64,000 bases of DNA from Candidatus Bathyarchaeota archaeon (GTDB lineage Archaea > Thermoproteota > Bathyarchaeia > Bathyarchaeales > DTEX01). The DNA is taken from contig JANXEA010000008.1 of assembly GCA_025059045.1 (NCBI GenBank), positions 124,001 through 188,000 of the forward strand, read 5' to 3'. The notes below the pieces were generated by a model that made no database searches, was not told where the DNA came from, and was given only the letters and a program-made list of their open reading frames with translations. Below, in pieces: positions 39,974-49,468 of the stretch. The position numbers and the translations under genes were made by a program. The stretch's first letter is position 1. Each line of letters starts with the position of its first letter.

Positions 39974-40705
39974 GTGCAGAGTTTGTCTACGAGTAATAAA
40001 AATGTAATAGTTGTGCCCAAATTATCTAGAGAAGCAGAGATCGGTCTTAAGCATAAGGAAAAGTTTCTTTCCAAACTTTCCGTCGGTAGGTTGTTGGATG
40101 TCGGATGTAATAATGGTGAAATCACATTGTTGTATGCGCGCTTCTGCAGAGCATATGAGGTTTACGGTATCGATATTGACCCCTCGTTTGTCGAAGCTGC
40201 TAGAGGAAGAGGCATTAAAACCTTCCTATGTGATATAAATAAAGACACATTTCCATTTGAGAACGAGTTCTTCGATCTAGTAACAGCAACTGAGGTTCTC
40301 GAGCATCTTTACGATACTGATCATGCATTATCTGAGATATGGCGAGTATTGAAGCGTAATGGCTTCTTCTTAATTAGTGTTCCAAATCTTGCCGCATGGC
40401 ACAGCAGAATCAGTCTACTCCTGGGATTTCAGCCATATCAATGTGAAGTAAGCTTTCATTATCATGTGGGTACGATCATAGAGTTAGATGGTGCGAATGG
40501 GCATATCAGAGCTTTTACTCTGCGCGCATTGAGACATCTATTAGAGAGGAAGGGTTTCGAAGTATTAGCCATAGCTGGCGGACCGTCGGAGCATATTCCA
40601 AAAATAAGGGAGAAATTGGGAAGGTTCCCTTTGATTTTAGATAATCTTCTATCGAGATTTCCGTCGATTGCTGGTCATGTGATCATTCTCTGCAAAAAGA
40701 GATAA
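39974..40705 (+). CDS. Class I SAM-dependent methyltransferase
   Basis: The 243-residue protein carries the Rossmann methyltransferase motifs LLDVGCNNGEI, VYGIDIDPSFV, and FDLVTATEVLEHLYD with a following VPNLAAWHSR. A GTG at 39974 is taken as start, but later starts are possible. Similar proteins methylate lipids, sugars or quinones. It stands alone between the glycan island and tRNA-Gly, so its role is open. Confidence 0.75.
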   Translation: MQSLSTSNKNVIVVPKLSREAEIGLKHKEKFLSKLSVGRLLDVGCNNGEITLLYARFCRAYEVYGIDIDPSFVEAARGRGIKTFLCDINKDTFPFENEFFDLVTATEVLEHLYDTDHALSEIWRVLKRNGFFLISVPNLAAWHSRISLLLGFQPYQCEVSFHYHVGTIIELDGANGHIRAFTLRALRHLLERKGFEVLAIAGGPSEHIPKIREKLGRFPLILDNLLSRFPSIAGHVIILCKKR

Positions 40706-40789
40706 GTAAGGAGAGAAGTAATGTTATTTGTAGACAACTTTTCCTTTAGGTGGATAGAAGACCTAATTTAGAATTTTTTGTCCAAAATA

Positions 40790-40866
40790 TGGTGCGGCCG
40801 CCGGGATTTGAACCCGGGTCGCCAGCGTGGCAGGCTGGCGTCCTAGCCAAACTAGACTACGGCCGC
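40790..40866 (-). tRNA. tRNA-Gly(GCC), intronless, CCA encoded
   Basis: On the minus strand the acceptor GCGGCCG pairs with CGGCCGC; the anticodon stem CCAGC/GCTGG encloses loop CTGCCAC with anticodon GCC; the T stem CCGGG/CCCGG encloses TTCAAAT. Discriminator A at 40793 is followed by encoded CCA at 40790-40792. No intron. Confidence 0.93.
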
Positions 40867-40922
40867 AACTAGAGATCGTTAGGTGTTAATCTATTAAAAT
40901 GTTTTTGCTCTAGGCCTTCAGC

Positions 40923-41834
40923 CTATTTCTCTAGCATAATGTCGATGGCCCTTCTTGCCTGTTCAGCGATTTTTGGCGGCAGTTTAATCTTGTGCCTCTC
41001 TTCCTTTAGTGATCTGTAGATCTTCTCTAGTGTTATGAGTTTCATGTTCACGCAGACCGCATCTTCGTATGCTGGTATGTATACTGCGTCGCTTCTTTCC
41101 TTCCGTAACCTATGCAGTAATCCGATCTCGGTTGCTACTATGAATTCTTTGGCGTGGCTCATTTTGGCTTCTCTGCACATTTTTGAGGTGCTGCCTACGA
41201 AGTCGGCTGCGGCGCATACTTCTGGTGTGCATTCTGGGTGGGCCATGACTTCGGCTTGTGGGTAGATCTTTTTAAGCTTCTGGATTCCCTCTTTGTTAAA
41301 GAGTATGTGGACGGGGCAGAAACCGTAGGCGGGTATAGGCACAATATCCTTTTTGGCTGACTTTTTTGTATAGTGTGTTAGGTTCCAGTCTGGTCCGAAG
41401 AGGATGGTGTCAGAATCTAACCTATTTATGATCTCGGCGGAGTTTGCGGATGTGCAGATAGCATCACTCTGGGCTTTCGCTTCTGCTAACGTGTTTATGT
41501 AGAGGACAACTTTTGCCTTCGGGTATTTTTCCCTATATAATTTGATTAACTCTGCAGGGAGCATGGAGGCCATTGGGCATAGAGCGTTCCTATCTGGAAG
41601 AAGGACTGTCTTGTCCGGATTCAGGATAGCTGCTGTCTCCGCCATGAAACTGACCCCTGCAAACACGATGATCTTAGCATCCGTTTTTGTCGCATATAAT
41701 GAGAGTTCTAGGCTATCCCCTACGAAGTCAGCGATGTCTTGCACTTCGGGCCTCTGGTAATTGTGGGCAAGTATCACCGCTCTTTTTTCCTTCTTCATCT
41801 TCTCTATCTTCTCAATCATCACCTGCTGATCCAT
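40923..41834 (-). CDS. nadA: Quinolinate synthase A
   Basis: NadA condenses iminoaspartate with dihydroxyacetone phosphate to quinolinate, using a 4Fe-4S cluster. The protein has about 303 residues and shows AVILAHNYQRPEVQDIADFVGDSL, FAGVSFMAETAAIL, the cysteines of CPMASM, GFCPVH and AVCVNMKLITLEKI, and MAHPECTPEV. The frame extends to 41876, but ATG 41834 follows GTGGGG closely and matches the usual N terminus. It lies about 38 bases after the SepCysS stop on the same strand. nadB and nadC are not in the window. Confidence 0.93.
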   Translation of the reverse strand: MDQQVMIEKIEKMKKEKRAVILAHNYQRPEVQDIADFVGDSLELSLYATKTDAKIIVFAGVSFMAETAAILNPDKTVLLPDRNALCPMASMLPAELIKLYREKYPKAKVVLYINTLAEAKAQSDAICTSANSAEIINRLDSDTILFGPDWNLTHYTKKSAKKDIVPIPAYGFCPVHILFNKEGIQKLKKIYPQAEVMAHPECTPEVCAAADFVGSTSKMCREAKMSHAKEFIVATEIGLLHRLRKERSDAVYIPAYEDAVCVNMKLITLEKIYRSLKEERHKIKLPPKIAEQARRAIDIMLEK

Positions 41835-41872
41835 GTTAATCCCCCACTTTTCTGTACGACTCCATAATATCT

Positions 41873-43144
41873 TCATCTCTCTGCTGATTTTTCTGAAATC
41901 TTGCCAGTTTCAATTCCGAATTCTTTTATGTATTTTTCTACTATCTCTTGTAATGCATCTCTCACTTTTTCAACTTCGCCCCATTGCAGCCCATATAAAG
42001 ATATTTTCATGTATCTACTTATCCCCCTTTGAAGACCAACTATCCCTCTCTTCATCATCTCTTCGGCCAGGAAGAAACCTCGCCTCTTGTGGTATTTTGA
42101 GATCTCCCAGATGATCGGGACCTCGAAATGCATAAGATGATGCCTATGCGGTCTCTCCCCTTCTAGAAATATGCCTCCAATTTTCTCCATTTCTCTTACA
42201 AACCAGTTCACCTTCTCTAGCTCACTATCCCACCTATTAACCCTCTCCACAACATATGGAAATGAGTACATTGCCGAGATGAGGGGAACACCGCCAATGC
42301 TGCAGCCGAAGAAATTGGGAAACTTTCCTCTAAAGCTTCTGCCGCTTCCTTCAGCGATGATTTCGGATCCTCTTAAGACACTTTCAACCCATTCTTCACT
42401 AAAGATTAGGAAGCCGAGTGGGCCGAGAGACGCCATTGACTTGTGCGCTGAGATTGTTAAGAAGTCGGCTCCAATGCTTTTCATGTTAACTGGCATGACG
42501 CCTCCCGTGTAGGCGGCGTTAACCATATATGGTATGCCATACTCTTCAGATATTTTGCCAACCTCTTCGACCGGATTCAGGTTCCCATAGTATGGCTCAG
42601 CATGCGTGACCAAGAGAAGTGCAGGTTTCTTCCCAAACCTCTTCTTAACCTCCTCGATCTTAGATCTGAAGCCATCTGGATCCACGCGGTATTCGGGTTG
42701 ACCCGTTTGGGGGGCTTCGACTATATTTAGGCCCGCAAGCTCCGCGGCGATGAGCGTTGTGTAATGGCAGAATGGGTCCGCCACAACTACACTCGCGTAC
42801 TCTCCAGAACTGTTAGCATACTCGCGTATAGTCCTCATGACGGCATATTGGGCCGACCTGCAGCCAAAAGTATGCTCTGCATATGATCCACCATAGAACT
42901 CTGCTACATCCTTTAGGAACTCGTCGACTGGAGGCTTCGAAACCAAGCTTGACCTTCCATGCAGACAGTCGAAGCAGATGGAGTAGCCTACCTTCATCCA
43001 TCCTTCTTCAATGAGTCTCTCTTGTACGGCTTCAGGTACGATGCCACCCCTCATGATGGGATTCACAATGATTGCTGTTTTGTACGGATTTTCCAGCCTA
43101 GAATATCTCTCTAACCTCTGAGCTTTAGCCAAACAGACCACCAA
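41873..43144 (-). CDS. pscS: O-phospho-L-seryl-tRNA:Cys-tRNA synthase (SepCysS)
   Basis: The PLP enzyme converts Sep-tRNA(Cys) to Cys-tRNA(Cys), the second step of the indirect archaeal route. The 423-residue protein has NPIMRGGIVPEA, C57 and C60 in ICFDCLHGRSS (matching the iron-sulfur/persulfide cysteines), PLP lysine K235 in SAHKSMASLGPLG, and C281 in FFGCSIGG, the third essential cysteine. A length of 423 is slightly above the usual 370-400. A tRNA-Cys gene lies upstream on the same strand, which supports the assignment. No SepRS gene is in view. Confidence 0.88.
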   Translation of the reverse strand: MVVCLAKAQRLERYSRLENPYKTAIIVNPIMRGGIVPEAVQERLIEEGWMKVGYSICFDCLHGRSSLVSKPPVDEFLKDVAEFYGGSYAEHTFGCRSAQYAVMRTIREYANSSGEYASVVVADPFCHYTTLIAAELAGLNIVEAPQTGQPEYRVDPDGFRSKIEEVKKRFGKKPALLLVTHAEPYYGNLNPVEEVGKISEEYGIPYMVNAAYTGGVMPVNMKSIGADFLTISAHKSMASLGPLGFLIFSEEWVESVLRGSEIIAEGSGRSFRGKFPNFFGCSIGGVPLISAMYSFPYVVERVNRWDSELEKVNWFVREMEKIGGIFLEGERPHRHHLMHFEVPIIWEISKYHKRRGFFLAEEMMKRGIVGLQRGISRYMKISLYGLQWGEVEKVRDALQEIVEKYIKEFGIETGKISEKSAER

Positions 43145-43260
43145 ATTTTATTTCATGAAACAACTCTTCCACAATCATTAATCTTTCTGTGATCGGGCAG
43201 ACGGTTAACCAAAGCATGAGACATGGCTTCCCTTTGCAAGCAACTTTGAAGATTTGTTGA

Positions 43261-43332
43261 AGCCGGGAGAGGGATTTGAACCCTCGTGCAGCGGTCTGCA
43301 GCCGCTTGCCTATGCCACTCGGCCATCCCGGC
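43261..43332 (-). tRNA. tRNA-Cys(GCA)
   Basis: The acceptor GCCGGGA/TCCCGGC pairs fully; anticodon stem AGCGG/CCGCT encloses CTGCAGA with anticodon GCA; the T stem is GAGGG/CCCTC. The discriminator is U (A at 43261 on the plus strand), a hallmark of tRNA-Cys. CCA is not encoded. It lies 116 bases before the SepCysS gene, same strand. Confidence 0.93.
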
Positions 43333-43795
43333 CTAATTATCCAGATGATAATGCTGACAACAACAATTTATCAGGGTTATATGAAAAATTAAATCGACTT
43401 TTTCAGGTTGATGCTTGTAAGTAGTCATTAAGAGATTAAGTTCATACCAGTAGACAAAGGTTATCCCTCATCATCGCCACCATGCATCCCACGACGAATA
43501 TCTAGGGTAGAAAATGACTCTTTTAAATATTACTAAATTATCCTTTGACTTTTTTAAAGAATCTCTGACCAGCAGAATGGAGGGGCGGGACAGTTGAGCA
43601 CATATGGGCGGCTATACTAAAGGCTAAAATGGGTAATTCTAGGGACCAATGCCATCAAGTCTCATCAAGAGAATGAATGCCTATTAAATATTAAAATAAG
43701 AAAATTATAATTTCAGATTCTAATACAAACAGTTTTACAGTGTGTGCAAGCCATAATGTTTCAAGGTAGAACAGTATATTGCAAGGTGGATTTTA
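43333..43795. other. Intergenic region between tRNA-Cys and glycosyltransferase gene
   Basis: These 463 bases are AT-rich. I find no supportable reading frame, repeat or RNA structure. Near the end an AAGGTGGA element serves the ATG at 43796. The promoter of the plus-strand glycosyltransferase gene must lie here. Confidence 0.5.
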
Positions 43796-44833
43796 ATGGC
43801 TAAGGTTGCTATTGTTTATCCACTCATCATTAAGGGTTCTGGTGTGGGAAGAGTAATTTATGAAATCTCGAAGCGCCTCTGCAAAGAGCACAAGATAGAT
43901 GTTTATACGTTTATGTGCGATCTTCCTATCTCTAAAGATATCGGTGTTTTTCTTTACAGAAAGCCTATTTTTCAAAGCTATGATTCCTTACTGGTTTCCT
44001 TGACTATAAAACATCTTCTCAATTCTACGAAGCTCTCAAAGTATGACCTCATATGGATTCACTCGGTGCCTTCAACATTATCAGCGCTTAGGATTAGAAA
44101 AATGGGCATTCCAATCTTATACACATTTCATGGTATTAGAACGATTCGTGATTTTCGGATGCAAATATATAGGGTTATAGCGAGCATCACTTTTCCCAAA
44201 ATGGACTGTATAGTAGGCGTTTCAAGGTTTGTTACCGAAGAGGCTAGGAGATATGGAGGGAGAGCTCTAACTATATATAATGGCTGCGATCTGGAGCTGT
44301 TTCATCCTACATGGGAGGATGAGGGATTCATTTTGTTCTCTGGGGTTGGCGGTAAACACAAGGGTTTAGAGTTCGCAATAATCGCGTCAAGGTTGGCTAG
44401 AGTCCCATTAAAGGTTACAGGAGGGTGCCCTAAGGACTCTAAAATATTGGCGGAAAAGATTGGCGCCGACGTAGAGTTTTTAGGGGTTATATCAGATGAT
44501 GATCTGATAAAATTTTATCAACGGTGTTCATTCCTAGTTTCAGGCTCATTTCATGAAGCTTTTGGTCTTAATCTGCTGGAGGCTCAGGCATGCGGGAAGC
44601 CTGTTATCGCAAGGAATTGTTCAGCGATACCTGAGGTGGTTAGGCATGGGGAGACAGGCTTCCTGTACAATAATATGAAGGAACTAGTTAGTTACATAAG
44701 GTTGTTATGGATTGATGAAGATTTGCGTAGTAGGATGGGTTCGAGTGCCAGAAAGCATGCAGAGAAATTCTCTTGGGATGTTACATCATCCAAATATCGG
44801 AAAGTGATAAACAGTTTAACAACATTACGTTAG
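43796..44833 (+). CDS. Glycosyltransferase family 4
   Basis: The 345-residue GT-B protein has an N-terminal acceptor domain (GSGVGRVIYEISKRLCKEH) and a C-terminal sugar-nucleotide domain (LFSGVGGKHKGLEFAIIAS, SGSFHEAFGLNLLEAQACGKPVI). The EAFGLNLLEA segment holds the conserved E-x7-E. GT4 enzymes transfer sugars from nucleotide donors, acting on the inner face of the membrane. It opens the glycan-assembly region and is followed by a large membrane protein gene after 116 bases. Confidence 0.85.
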   Translation: MAKVAIVYPLIIKGSGVGRVIYEISKRLCKEHKIDVYTFMCDLPISKDIGVFLYRKPIFQSYDSLLVSLTIKHLLNSTKLSKYDLIWIHSVPSTLSALRIRKMGIPILYTFHGIRTIRDFRMQIYRVIASITFPKMDCIVGVSRFVTEEARRYGGRALTIYNGCDLELFHPTWEDEGFILFSGVGGKHKGLEFAIIASRLARVPLKVTGGCPKDSKILAEKIGADVEFLGVISDDDLIKFYQRCSFLVSGSFHEAFGLNLLEAQACGKPVIARNCSAIPEVVRHGETGFLYNNMKELVSYIRLLWIDEDLRSRMGSSARKHAEKFSWDVTSSKYRKVINSLTTLR

Positions 44834-44949
44834 ATAATTATGTGGGTCAAGTTAAGTGAGATCGAAGAATCTGCCTTGAAGAGTTGAGAATAACGAAGAC
44901 CTTATCTTATAGAGAAGGATATTAGGTTTTCGCGAATTTAAAGATTGGA

Positions 44950-47493
44950 GTGTCCGAATTGGGTAGACAGGTCGCATATGATATCTTTGCATGCATACTT
45001 CTATTCGCGTTGTCAACAACCATCATCTTCTACATGTATGATGAAGGCGTCATACCAGGAGGATCAGATTGGCCGACGCATCTCTCTAACATAAAACTCA
45101 TTGCGGATAATCTGCCTAATCTTCCTAGATGGGATCCAAGAATGGGTCTTGGATCGCCCTTCATGCACACCTATCCTCCATTAAGCCATATTATGATCGC
45201 CTTCACATCTTGGGCATTTAAAATAAACCTTTTTGACGCTTGCAAATTTCATCTCATCTTTATATTATTTGTTGGCTCATTCTCCACGTACATACTAGGA
45301 AGGGAGATTAGTATTGGGAGATTTGGCTCTTTTTCTTCCGGAGTTCTGTTCATGGCTTCATATAGCCTCTATGATTGGATTGGGTTAGGTTCTGTTCCAA
45401 ATATTACTGCCGTTATGTTTACGCCTCTAGCATTATATGGATTCTTGAGAGCGGTCAGAAAGAACACTGCCCAAGATATTTTTCTAGCCGGTTTACTTTA
45501 TACGCCTGTGCTTCTGTCGCACCTTATGAACACTTTCATATTAGGTGTCTTATTGATTTTTACTGGACTCTTCCTCATAGTCATCAACCCTGAACTTCTC
45601 TACATATCTAGAGGGCCGATGGAGCCGCCGAGGTATACCATGCGCCTCCCAAAGGTGCTCTTTCTAAGTCTTCTAGAAGCCCTCGCCATATCTTCTTGGT
45701 GGTACTTGCCCTTTCTACCTGACCTAATGATCTATCTTGAGACGCAGGCAAGATGGGGGGTAATTGGTGTAGGACCTGAGACCGGGGGATTAAATCTTCT
45801 ACGCCTGTTTACCCCTTCAATTTACTACTCTGGTTTAGGACACACGATCTTGTCATTGGCGTCGTTTTCTGTCCCAATTATAAGGATTATGAGAAAACAA
45901 AGGATTCGCGAAATCAAGACGCTACCCTTTATATGGTTTATAATATGTGTAGTTGGAGGGATTTCTCCATATTTGAGGATACCTATCGGTCTCCCAATAA
46001 GATTTGGTCCATATCTTGCTCAGTCAATGGCGTTGCTTTGCGGCCTTTTCATTGAGGCTTGCAAGGATTTTTATGAAAAATCATTTAGGTCAAGATACGG
46101 AGTATTCGTCGCACTGGTTTTGCTGCTCACTTGTATTGTTGTTCAACCTATTGGTGAGGTGTCGCAATTTAGTATGATAAAAAATGCTACAGGAGGCTCT
46201 TTAGTCGATTTATTATCTGCAAAAATGAAAAAAGGAGAGAGGCTTGCAACATCAACTTACAATTGGATAAACGTTTTTTCAGACATTTGGCAAACTTACG
46301 GCGGAATGTCGAATAATGAGTTCTCATACAAGTTCTGGTACTTCATGTTCATAAACAAGACAGCTGAGCGCCTACCATTCTTCGCAAAAAACTTTAACGT
46401 CAAGTACTTCTGGGGAAAACCATTTGATACTCCATATCTCAGGCAGCTTAACCATGGGATCTACGAAATCGTAAACATCAATTCCTCTCTCGTTGAGTCC
46501 ACAGAGGGCAAACTACTTATACTATATATTGGAGAAGAAGAATACTATACAGAATATTTCTTTTTAGCCATATCTCAGACAGAATCACTTGACGTTCTCC
46601 TAGTTTACGGGGGGAAGTTTCTCGAGGACTTTGACTCGGCAATTCTACGTCACTTCAACATCATTTATCTATCAGACCTCAACTACAGAAATATACAAAC
46701 TTTCACATCTATGCTTCAGGATTTCCTTGATTCAGGAGGCGGCATAATACTAGAATCTCTTGAGCCGGGCGATATCCCACCATTATTTCCGGTCGGCAAA
46801 ACATCCACCATCAAGGCGACTTTTAATCTAACAGCAGCCAGTAACAATAAAATTGTAAGCGGCATCAACCTGGCCTCCTTCTCTAAATCTGGATTAGACG
46901 CCCATATTGTCTATGCTCAAGAGTTAAGGCAAGGCTCAGACATAATTCTAAGAGACGAAGACCGCCCAATTATCGTCGGATGGAATTATAGTCGTGGAAA
47001 AGTCGTATGGTCTGGATTGAACCTCCCATACCTGGCTATGTTGCAAGGCAATATCGAAGCCTCAAAAATGTTATCACAAATACTTAGATACGTATCCTCA
47101 TCTCCCAAAAATGAACGGGCAAAATTTACTTTTACTCTCGAAAACGAACGGGTGACGGTCAACGTAAAAGATGCGACAAATGAGACTGGTATCTGGGTGA
47201 AGATAAGTTATGATCCCAGATGGACTGCAAGCATGAATGGTGTGGGTTGCAAAATAATTAAGGCCGGACCGGGAACAATGTTAATCTTTCCCATGAAAAG
47301 CGGCGATTACACTATAGAACTAATTTATGGAAAATCGCTTCTTGAACAAATTGGAGAAACAGCCACCGTTATTGGGCTACTGATGATACCGGCATCGCTC
47401 TTAGCCTCAAAGTGGAAAATCCCAAAAGGATGGACGAAGACAAGACATATTGGTTCGAGTCTGAGTCGACAATTAGGTGAACAAAAACTATAA
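44950..47493 (+). CDS. Large multi-spanning membrane protein, PTPS-related/GT-C-like
   Basis: The 847-residue protein starts at a GTG and has about ten hydrophobic helices in its first 400 residues, with a loop GGSDWPTHLSNIKLIADNLPNLP near 40-60 followed by GSPFMHTYPPLSH. This matches the PTPS_related membrane family (PF10131), similar in plan to GT-C glycosyltransferases. The exposed C-terminal 400 residues contain a GATase-like segment (DFLDSGGGIILES) and end with another helix. A role in surface glycan assembly using lipid-linked sugars is inferred from neighbours. Confidence 0.65.
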   Translation: MSELGRQVAYDIFACILLFALSTTIIFYMYDEGVIPGGSDWPTHLSNIKLIADNLPNLPRWDPRMGLGSPFMHTYPPLSHIMIAFTSWAFKINLFDACKFHLIFILFVGSFSTYILGREISIGRFGSFSSGVLFMASYSLYDWIGLGSVPNITAVMFTPLALYGFLRAVRKNTAQDIFLAGLLYTPVLLSHLMNTFILGVLLIFTGLFLIVINPELLYISRGPMEPPRYTMRLPKVLFLSLLEALAISSWWYLPFLPDLMIYLETQARWGVIGVGPETGGLNLLRLFTPSIYYSGLGHTILSLASFSVPIIRIMRKQRIREIKTLPFIWFIICVVGGISPYLRIPIGLPIRFGPYLAQSMALLCGLFIEACKDFYEKSFRSRYGVFVALVLLLTCIVVQPIGEVSQFSMIKNATGGSLVDLLSAKMKKGERLATSTYNWINVFSDIWQTYGGMSNNEFSYKFWYFMFINKTAERLPFFAKNFNVKYFWGKPFDTPYLRQLNHGIYEIVNINSSLVESTEGKLLILYIGEEEYYTEYFFLAISQTESLDVLLVYGGKFLEDFDSAILRHFNIIYLSDLNYRNIQTFTSMLQDFLDSGGGIILESLEPGDIPPLFPVGKTSTIKATFNLTAASNNKIVSGINLASFSKSGLDAHIVYAQELRQGSDIILRDEDRPIIVGWNYSRGKVVWSGLNLPYLAMLQGNIEASKMLSQILRYVSSSPKNERAKFTFTLENERVTVNVKDATNETGIWVKISYDPRWTASMNGVGCKIIKAGPGTMLIFPMKSGDYTIELIYGKSLLEQIGETATVIGLLMIPASLLASKWKIPKGWTKTRHIGSSLSRQLGEQKL

Positions 47494-47521
47494 TTCAATT
47501 TAATTAATGGAAAGTCGTTGT

Positions 47522-48718
47522 ATGAAGATTGGAGTCTTGACTTCTGGTTTTCATCCGGACAGATTAGATGCGCGTAATCGTTCAGTTTGGGAGATAAACT
47601 CGAGACTAAAAAAAAGAGGGCATGAAGTAACAATAATAACTGACACATATGTACCATCATACGAAAGATTGGGGGTCAAAGTATATGGATTGGCTTCAAA
47701 ATCATCATTTGGTTTCTTCTCCGATGCCCAAAATATTGTCAGAAATTTAAACTTGGATTTATGCCACTTTTATGGAAGCTTATCAGGAGCAATATTGTTT
47801 TCTCATTTCTTCCACGATTTTAGTGGAACTGCTATCGTAGGCATTTATGACAATCCTTTGACAATTAATGACATGTTCAATCTAACAACGCAAGACCTGT
47901 GCTGGAGCTCTCTAAGCACACTGCATTCCCTGCTTAATTCTGCAATTCCTTCATATCTTGTTAGCATTCATCTGAGAAAAATTGAAAAAATAATACTTCT
48001 TGGAGATGACAAAAGGGTTGATTCAAAACTTCTCACAAAGAAGACCACAATAGTTCCGCATGGGGTTGATTATTATAAATTCGCTCAATACAACCTCAAA
48101 TATGCAGAAAGTTTAAAAGCTCATATGGGTTTCTGCAAAAACGACAAGATAGTTTTGTACCTTGGGCATTGTTCACCAAGCAGGGGATTGGACGATTTAA
48201 TTGCTTCATTCCACATAATCAAAAAAGAGACCCCAAAAGCAAAACTGTTACTAGTAGTTACTCCCACATCTTATTTGGGGTACATTCAAAAAATTATCAG
48301 AAAATATAATCTTACAGATAGGGTAAAAATTGTAGCGCGATGGGTTTACAATCCTGAGCATTACTTTTGGCTTTCAGATGTTGTTGTTGTCCCTTATAGA
48401 TTCAAGGACTCCCTCAGAATACCATTTGTTCTATTAGAGGCTATGGCATCTGGCAAGCCCATTGTCGCCACTGATGTTGCTTGCTCAAGCTTTAGTTTCA
48501 AAAATGAGGTGGATGGTTTAGTAGTTAAGGCCGGGCGAAGGGACGATCTTGCCTCGGCCATACTAAAATTTCTTCTAGACGATTCGCTCGCAAAAATATG
48601 TGGATTCAACGCCCAAACAAAAGTCAAGTCGCTCGATTGGGAAGTTGTAGTAGAAAAAATCGAAAACATATACAGAGAGGTGACTAACAAAAACGTTGAA
48701 AAAAGAAAAAATTGTTAG
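47522..48718 (+). CDS. Glycosyltransferase family 4
   Basis: The protein has about 398 residues. The acceptor domain begins MKIGVLTSGFHPDRLDARNR; the donor domain has VLYLGHCSPSRGLDDLIASF, VVVPYRFKDSLRIPFVLLEAMASGKPIVAT. The frame also opens at ATG 47507, but MKIGVL is a typical GT4 start. It overlaps the next methyltransferase gene by 23 bases. The preceding membrane-protein gene ends 28 bases upstream. Confidence 0.83.
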   Translation: MKIGVLTSGFHPDRLDARNRSVWEINSRLKKRGHEVTIITDTYVPSYERLGVKVYGLASKSSFGFFSDAQNIVRNLNLDLCHFYGSLSGAILFSHFFHDFSGTAIVGIYDNPLTINDMFNLTTQDLCWSSLSTLHSLLNSAIPSYLVSIHLRKIEKIILLGDDKRVDSKLLTKKTTIVPHGVDYYKFAQYNLKYAESLKAHMGFCKNDKIVLYLGHCSPSRGLDDLIASFHIIKKETPKAKLLLVVTPTSYLGYIQKIIRKYNLTDRVKIVARWVYNPEHYFWLSDVVVVPYRFKDSLRIPFVLLEAMASGKPIVATDVACSSFSFKNEVDGLVVKAGRRDDLASAILKFLLDDSLAKICGFNAQTKVKSLDWEVVVEKIENIYREVTNKNVEKRKNC

Positions 48719-49424
48719 AGCGACATTTGATAACAATGCATCGATTTATGAACAAAAAACGTTTAAAGAGACCATCGGCCTACGCTATTTAGGTTGGATT
48801 GAGAGAAGCTTCATCTCTTCAGAGATACCATCATACATCAAAACTGTTTTGGATGTTGGAACGGGAACAGGGAGAAATATTGAGATAATAATCCGCCGGT
48901 GCGCCTTTGTTTATGGAGTTGACATATCACGCGGGATGTTAACCATGGCTAAAAGGAGAAAAATTCAGAATAGTTTCTTCGTAATAGCTGACGCTAAGCA
49001 CCTTCCATTTCCATCCGAGATTTTTGATTGTGTTGTTTGTATTCGTGTACTCAAATATATTCCAGAATGGAGGAAAACAATAAAAGAAATTTCACGAGTA
49101 CTAAAACCGAAAGGAAAATTAATTCTGACATTCCCTAACATTCTATCCGTCCAGTTCATAAGCTCCTTAAGAGAGCTATATTCAACTTTTAGACCTTGGG
49201 AAGTTGTGTCCACACTTATAGGCTGCGGTTTTGTCATAATGAAGATAAGGCCGGAGACTATTCTTCCATTCCCATTGTATAAAAGGATAAGGGACAAAAC
49301 CTTTCTCAGAATCATTATAGAATTAGAACGTGTCTTTCAGGCAGTTATTCCTAAATATCTCCTAAGTAGAACAATTCTAATTTCATGCATAAAATGTGGT
49401 AAGTTATCCGTCCCAACATTCTAA
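48696..49424 (+). CDS. Class I SAM-dependent methyltransferase (UbiE-like)
   Basis: The 242-residue protein shows VLDVGTGTGRNIEIIIRR, VYGVDISRGMLTMA, AKHLPFPSEIFDCVVCIRVL and a final GKLILTFPN. The start is a TTG inside the end of the GT4 gene. Sugar or lipid methylation during glycan synthesis is likely from context. It ends the plus-strand run; the next gene is convergent. Confidence 0.78.
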   Translation: MKKEKIVRATFDNNASIYEQKTFKETIGLRYLGWIERSFISSEIPSYIKTVLDVGTGTGRNIEIIIRRCAFVYGVDISRGMLTMAKRRKIQNSFFVIADAKHLPFPSEIFDCVVCIRVLKYIPEWRKTIKEISRVLKPKGKLILTFPNILSVQFISSLRELYSTFRPWEVVSTLIGCGFVIMKIRPETILPFPLYKRIRDKTFLRIIIELERVFQAVIPKYLLSRTILISCIKCGKLSVPTF

Positions 49425-49468
49425 ACCAAAAATATTTCGCATAGTAAATGAAGTAAGAATCGGTTGAT

